DNA of 64,000 nucleotides from Owenia fusiformis (lineage: Eukaryota > Annelida > Polychaeta > Sabellida > Oweniidae), in contig CAIIXF020000011.1 of the NCBI GenBank assembly GCA_903813345.2, positions 29,506,166-29,570,165 of the forward strand, written 5' to 3'. Position numbers and translations under genes: made by a program. Below the pieces are notes generated by a model. The model had not been told where the DNA came from, made no database searches, and saw only the letters and a list, made by a program, of their open reading frames with translations. Of this stretch, positions 57,963 to 64,000 are shown in pieces (position 1 is the stretch's first letter; each line of letters opens with the position of its first letter).

Positions 57963-60350
57963 TAGATTGTTTTGGATGTGCACTTTGATTTGACAATGAA
58001 CCCATTTTTTATACAAGATTGCCAATTTAAATTTTTGTCAATAAAGGAAAAATAGTTTACATTCTTTAAAATTTTAATGATTTTAAAAATTGAGAGTAGG
58101 TCCAGGCAAACTCAATCTACAGCGCATCTGTGTGTTGGTTTCTTGTCCACTCATTTTAATAAGTATATGCTATCAAGTGTGAAAATACATACAATAAACC
58201 CATTTATATTTCATAATGATTCTTTTTATTGTTTGACTGTTTTTACAACAGTGGTCATTAATCATTACGTACTATCAAGCCTATTTTTAGTGAAAGATAT
58301 AAATATTTTGAAATTATAAGACTTTCCAATTGTTAGATCATCTGAATTTTTATTGAGGTGCCTTCAGTCTAACATCAGGAGCCATCAGGGCTTGAGCTAA
58401 GGGCTGGTCCACTCACTGGTCATTTGGCAGACCACTTTTGATACGGACTAGCTGATTTTTTCAGTAGGTATAGGAAAATTACATGGCAACTGGTCCGTAA
58501 TGTCATTTTGACCAGCTGCTCTTAGAACCTTAGCTCAACCACTGCCTAACAACAATAATATTTTAAAAAGTACACAAATGTGTTATCCAATTGATAGAAA
58601 TCTATTTATTAGTTTTTATTAGTTGGAATTGACTATAAATAACCTTTTATCGTGTTTATTGAAATGAGTATGCTCTCATCTATCAATTTATTTACTTTTA
58701 ATCTTCAGTAAAAAAATGCAATTTCATAATGATTGAACTGATCTGGTTTGATGTTGCAATAGACTCTTGACACAAAAGCTCTTTTGTTAGTGCTTCAAAA
58801 GATGGGAAATATATTTATTTAAAGTATTATGGATTTATAATATTACATGCATAATTATATGACGACCAATGTGAAAAGATGAATATATATTTTTTGAAGA
58901 GAAATTATACTTATCAAGTGTATTTTACTATGTGCATCCGCTTATCCTTTTTAGCAGTTGTAATTTCTCTTCTAAAGTATTGTTTCTTATTGGAGTAATA
59001 TTATTGCCTTAAAAATGCCATATCTGTGATGTAATACTATTGCTTATATGATATATAATTATATATATATTAATGTTCTCTGTACTATAAGGAACATTTT
59101 GTAAAATATATTTAATATTTGTATAGAATAATGTGCAATTACTACAATGTGTCATAATGTGTTGAGATTATGTATTTATTTTGTAAATATAAATATTTGT
59201 AATCTAAACTGATTTCTGTTTTATGTTAAATCTTTGGCCAAGTAATGCATTCTGATGTATATTCCCATAATCATTCATATACAAGTGTTTTGTTCTCTAT
59301 CTGTGATACCATGGTTTCCATGGTTACTACAATCGCCTATGGATTTTCAGTTTAATATCCAGAATCCAGATGTATATCACAATTTGTAATACTGAAACAT
59401 GGATAGCAGTTTTTCCTCTTTTCACCTATTTTCTGTTTCTCTGTTCAGTTTGTATTAGTGTGGGCTTGATGCAAGACTAAATTAATCTATGAGAAAAAGT
59501 TATGTCAGTACAATATTCTTGTTGAGGGGATAAAGATTTTATTCCTATTATGAAGAACATTGACCCAAAGATTAAGAACTGTTTTCATTGATCACACTAG
59601 GCATTGTTAATGTCGCAGGTGTCAGATCACTGTGGAAGATTGCATAGTTATCCATTTGTTTTAAAGATGGTGCAATGATCCCATGGTAAATGTTTTGCAC
59701 CATTTTCAGTGGTCTTAATACATCATGTATCATAGAACCTATACATTAGCCTAATGAATTCAATATTACTTCCCCAGTCCTTCAGTCTGATCCAGGTAAA
59801 GTTTGTGAAATGCTGTCTGATTGTGGCAATTAAGTGCTTTTCTTTCCAGTCTTAAATCAAGTCTCTGGATTGAAACCCCCTCCACCCTCTACACAGAAGT
59901 GATCAGTAGAGGAGGATTGATTAAAGATGTAAACATCTCATTTTTGATTTTATTGTGAGATAACTTGATCTGTTGAATGTGACAAATATTCCTTGATTGT
60001 GATGTTTTAATGGCCAGTGGCATAAGTGTAGAATGGTGGAAGATGGCATATTGATTATTTGTGACAAAATATGGTTGATTGAATGCATACAGAAACTGAC
60101 TGATGACACAGATAAACAAAATATACAATGGATACAAACAAATTGAATGTTTGTTATGTTGATTGTGACATGATATGATTGATTGTCTTGATTATGATCG
60201 AATACAAACAAATTCTGACAGATGACTGACTGACAAACAAAAATATAATCCCATGGTTGCAAGGATATAGATTGAATATCACATGAAGATATATTTGATA
60301 TGTGGATCAAGATATCATATTTTAGCAAAATAATGCTCAAACCATCGCAT
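57963..60350. other. AT-rich spacer, no gene seen
   Basis: Only short, low-complexity frames. No recognised repeat or paired splice signals. Confidence 0.5.
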
Positions 60351-60359
60351 CGAATATCA

Positions 60360-60905
60360 TTTTTAAACTATCGAATATCACTTCTTAAAAAGTGATATTC
60401 GGTGGACAATCGCTGCGCTCACTCACGAAGGTCACAGCACTTCTTGTGATTTTTCTTTGACCTATGACTGCTGACCTATACCGGCAATTACTAGAGTGCC
60501 GCTAACTTGATAAAAGGCTGGCGTTGGCTAGAATTGTCTATGGTTCTAGCCAGGATAAAGATACCAGTTCTTCAACTCAACAATGGGAAGAACTGGTCTA
60601 CCTTAGTGACTAATATGTCATGATATGACATCTAAAGAGTCAATAAAAGATATATATATTTATCCCATGGTTACAAGGATATAGATCGATAATAATATCA
60701 TATCGATAATAATATCAATTATATCCACTCATGGATATCAATCTTCACTCATTCGCTGCGCTCACTCGTAAAGATATCTATATCCACTCATGGATATAAA
60801 TGATATTTTTTCAAAACCATAGGATATTCCTATAATATAAGATATCGATATCCACTCATGGATATAAATGTTATTTTTTCAAAACCATAGGATATTCCTA
60901 TAATA
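60360..60905. repeat. AT-rich palindromes and a ~63-bp tandem duplication
   Basis: GAATATCACTTCTTAAAAAG with its complement forms a palindrome at ~60362-60391. CGCTGCGCTCACTC occurs at ~60410 and ~60753. ATATCCACTCATGGATAT recurs four times, and the stretch from TATCCACTCATGGATATAAA to ATTCCTATAATAT is repeated at ~60780 and ~60850. The mixture looks like a composite of nested fold-back elements. Confidence 0.5.
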
Positions 60906-61299
60906 TTAGTGAATGAGAACTTGGAAATCAGTTTGAATGCACTGGAGTAAATACAGCACCAATCAGTCACAGCCAATAGACACAAACATGGGCTATTAAT
61001 GTCAATAAAACCAGGAATAAAACTTTGTTTGATTGGTAACAGTGGTTGTGACAGTTGTTCAGAAGTGAATAAATAGTGACTGGTTTTGAGGGTCTTATAA
61101 GAGCGTTTGCTTTTTGCATTGATTAGCTTTTTGACTATTACCACTGGTTTTCACCCACCCCGGTAATGATTGTATACAGCATTTTCGTGCGGTACATAAA
61201 GCAGGTGCGTGAAAAAGAAATACGTTCCACTCCCAAACAACAACCTTGAACTATGACCTCATATTTCTCGCATTTGATTGGTTCGTGTTTCCAATGTAA

Positions 61300-61487
61300 A
61301 TGGACATGGCGACCATGGAGCGGGAACGTTAATCAGCTTAGATTGAAGTGTTGATTTTGTTTATCATAAACTGATATCAAAAACAATATACACTTGAGAT
61401 TATCGTCTACAAGTCCGAGGATCTATTGTGCCAAATACAGCTAATTTCTACCACGAATTTAGGGAACAGAAGCATTCAAAATAATAG
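61300..61487 (+). promoter_or_regulatory. candidate first (untranslated) exon with a 9-codon uORF
   Basis: GACATGGCGACCATGGAGCG at ~61303 contains an upstream ORF of eight residues (61306-61332, MATMERER then TAA). The region ends at a good donor, AATAG|GTAATT (61488). A GATTGG (inverted CCAAT box) lies at ~61277. It could splice to the acceptor at 63034. Inference from signals only. Confidence 0.35.
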
Positions 61488-63038
61488 GTAATTTTTTTTG
61501 TTTTCATTTTTTTAAGTTTTTTACACCTGTGCACACCTGCAGTAGATCTATGCATTGACTTCTAATTTATGACGAATATCACACGTTAAAATGTATTTAA
61601 ATTGTTTGACCTTAGATGTCAGTTATATTTACATAGGGTATAGATCTGATGTCCTGAAGATGTATTTCAATGTTTCAGTTTCTCTTACCTGGACAATTAA
61701 TATGTCACAGTCACACATTTTGAATGTATATAAATTTGTAGTGTGGGCTCATCAAGTCACATGCTTTTGAAACTCTATAGTTAGAGAAGTCTAGTAGTGT
61801 ACATTACAATCATGATAGAATATAGAGCTTTTTTGAATGATGACTTCAGGATTTGAAACTGACGAACATCCTCCCATTTCATGGAGTATAGGAATAGCTG
61901 AAGAGATGAATAATTTTGATTATCGATCCTTAAAAGAACATCCAAAATTTATTCTCAAAAAATAACAGCATATGCTTCATCCATGTATAGTTGTTAGTTC
62001 TATAATTGATTGATATTTCTGAAAAAGTCTTAGCTATAGAAAAGAAGTACTACAGGAGTGTATAGTACATCATATTCTTTTAGTCATACAGTGTACATCA
62101 AACTTAAGAACTACTGTATGAACACCTGGGATTACCATGCTAAATACATTCATCTCAGGCCAACATCAATATCTAATTCCATTGAAGTTTGTTTAAATCT
62201 TGTTTTGACATCAATTCATTTCACAAAGTGAGACCCTCTGGCTTTTAAATTGCAAAATTCACGCCCAATAACACAGTCAAGTGTACTAGCTTTGGGAATT
62301 CGGTAGCCAATAACATGTCTATGTACAACAATTTAGATTTAATGTAAATGTGCTGGATGGGGGAATCACCCTCAAATTTACATGTGATGGTAGACTTTCA
62401 AAAAATAGCAATAAAAGTTGTTAATCCTTTGATCTTATAGCAAACATCAGTTCAATGTTATATCATATTTAGAGCCTTATACCTTAAATAAATATTTTTC
62501 ATTGTTCTTATTTGTCTGAAAGTAATACTTCATTTTTTAGTTTTAGTAAACTACACACTTGATTGGCCAAAAACGTAATCACTTGCATAATTGAGGAATC
62601 TTGGGTAAATGCATCTTGTGCTAAAGGAGGTATCACATGTCATAATGTAAAATTACTTATATGTCAATCCTGTTTGCTTGAGGGCTAATACCTTGGATAA
62701 ATTATTACAAAGGACTTTCATAATCCATTTTATAGAACCTAATCATCTTGGATCAGTTTCATGGACCCAATTTATGAATGCTACTAAAACTAAGTTATTA
62801 AGTACATAAACATGATATTACTTGGTGTGGTCAAGTAAAATAGTAAATATGTGTATGAGAATTTTAGCTTTCTAGCTAGCTACTAGGACCTTGGTGCGGA
62901 ATGTCACTTTTCCTAGTTAATTATTTCAAGTCCCTATGTTAAATGACTACTGTATTAGGGTTAGGACATATTAGAAAACCACATTTTATTTCCCAAAAAT
63001 TGCTGTGGCTGATCTTCAAAGTTCCACTTTTCAGAGAA

Positions 63039-63504
63039 ATGACAGACAAATCTGCGGATGTCAGATTTTTCTGGCATCGCACGGTAGCAACCAGAGTGGG
63101 AGCTGTGACACTGGATGCAACATTTCAAACAGTAAGTAGGCTTTAAAATCACTAATCATGTCATCATAGTAATTGTGTTGTTTGTGAAGCAAATACTTTG
63201 CATTTTGTCTTTTTTTCTAACTTATCTCATCTAATTGATGTTTATAGATCTTATTCGATCAGTGTCATATTTCTTTTTTGTATAAATCAATATAAAATTT
63301 ATTGTTCAGCATAATCCTATATGTTACAGGGCAAGAGTGTGACCCTGTCATACAACAAAGACAAAAATGTATATGAGTCTGAGGAAATGGCAGTAGCATG
63401 TGGGACATACAAAGGACACATTACCATAGAAAACAGAAAGTACCAATTAGAACCTATAGACATCAAATCATACACATTTGAAGTTGACTTGGAAATCATC
63501 GAAG
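63039..63504 (+). CDS. unrecognised gene, first two coding exons (runs off window)
   Basis: The exon 63035-63131 follows CACTTTTCAG, opens with AGAAATGAC and codes 31 residues (FFWHRTVATRVGAVTLDATF). A GTAAGT donor leads to exon 63330-63504 after ATGTTACAG, phase 0, coding 58 residues (SYNKDKNVYESEEMAVACGT, then ITIENRKYQLEP, then FEVDLEIIE) and ending at a phase-1 GTATGT donor. The alternating polar and hydrophobic pattern suggests a beta-sandwich such as a C2-like domain, but I do not recognise a family. Both junctions keep frame, so the exons are likely real. Confidence 0.65.
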
Positions 63505-64000
63505 GTATGTATCATTGTCTTTCACCTAGATATGCATTATACTTTACTTTATAAATGCATTTCTCCCTCCAGTTCTCAATGATGAAGCCTGTATATAAAT
63601 CAAGGAAAAAGCAAATCATTTGATGTATTAAATTCATTACACTCATTGTATTTTGCATCACCATGAACATTCTGCAGTACATTTTGGATTTGAAAGACGT
63701 TGAGTACGAAATTGGCAATATCCTTCAGTGCTGTCATGGTTTTATTTGTATTAAACACCTCACACTTATAGTGCTTGTTCCTTGAACAAACACTGACCAT
63801 TTTTTCACTCATACACCAAACATTTTAAACACACAAAAAGGTAGCCTAAAAATGACAGTGTCAAAAATGTATGCTACTTCAATATACAATGTACATATAT
63901 GTGTGTAAGACAAACATAAAATTGTTGATACTGTTAGTATAGAAATATGTTTTTGAGAGTCTGACTCAAATGATGTTTGTCCAGGCTTTCACTAATGTAT

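Overview
The window is nuclear DNA from an AT-rich animal genome. Host genes are cut by GT...AG introns, coding density is low, and introns and spacers are packed with DNA transposons, a LINE and tRNA-derived SINE pieces. Gene content (PDHA, GDAP2 and a GPR63/GPR45-type receptor) fits a bilaterian invertebrate, most likely marine. I cannot fix the phylum from the sequence; a deuterostome such as a hemichordate is only a guess.

Layout. (1) 2-1514 (+): the last three exons of a small phosphatase-fold protein whose signature carries Ser where the family normally has Cys. (2) 3235-14371 (-): a complete pyruvate dehydrogenase E1-alpha gene of nine exon positions. Its last position is duplicated, giving two complete alternative C-terminal exons (4701-4865 and 3235-3402). 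An ERR-type element lies about 115 bp upstream of its ATG. (3) 14372-19657: repeat-rich spacer with a CACTA-like element. (4) 19658-29494 (+): complete GDAP2 in 11 coding exons (macro domain plus CRAL-TRIO domain), with a MULE-like element in intron 2. (5) 29495-49845: no convincing host gene; mariner, a 2.9 kb TIR element, hAT, fold-back, minisatellite, satellite-bearing, 5-bp-TSD and piggyBac-like elements. (6) 49846-52537: 5'-truncated LINE with an intact 804-codon ORF. (7) 53968-55473 (+): single-exon class A GPCR of the GPR63/GPR45 type with a long, cysteine- and glycosylation-rich ectodomain. (8) 61300-63504 (+): the 5' end of an unrecognised gene that runs off the right edge.

The host genes are unrelated in function: a mitochondrial carbon-entry enzyme, a macro/CRAL-TRIO protein, an orphan receptor. 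They look like ordinary neighbours. The most interesting points are the tandem alternative terminal exons of PDHA, the Cys-to-Ser phosphatase-like protein, and a set of TIR elements with clean target-site duplications. One of these has an RSS-like CACGGTG end and carries what look like the first two exons of a gene. All exon boundaries were read by eye from splice signals, frame continuity and family resemblance; no alignment or transcript data were available.
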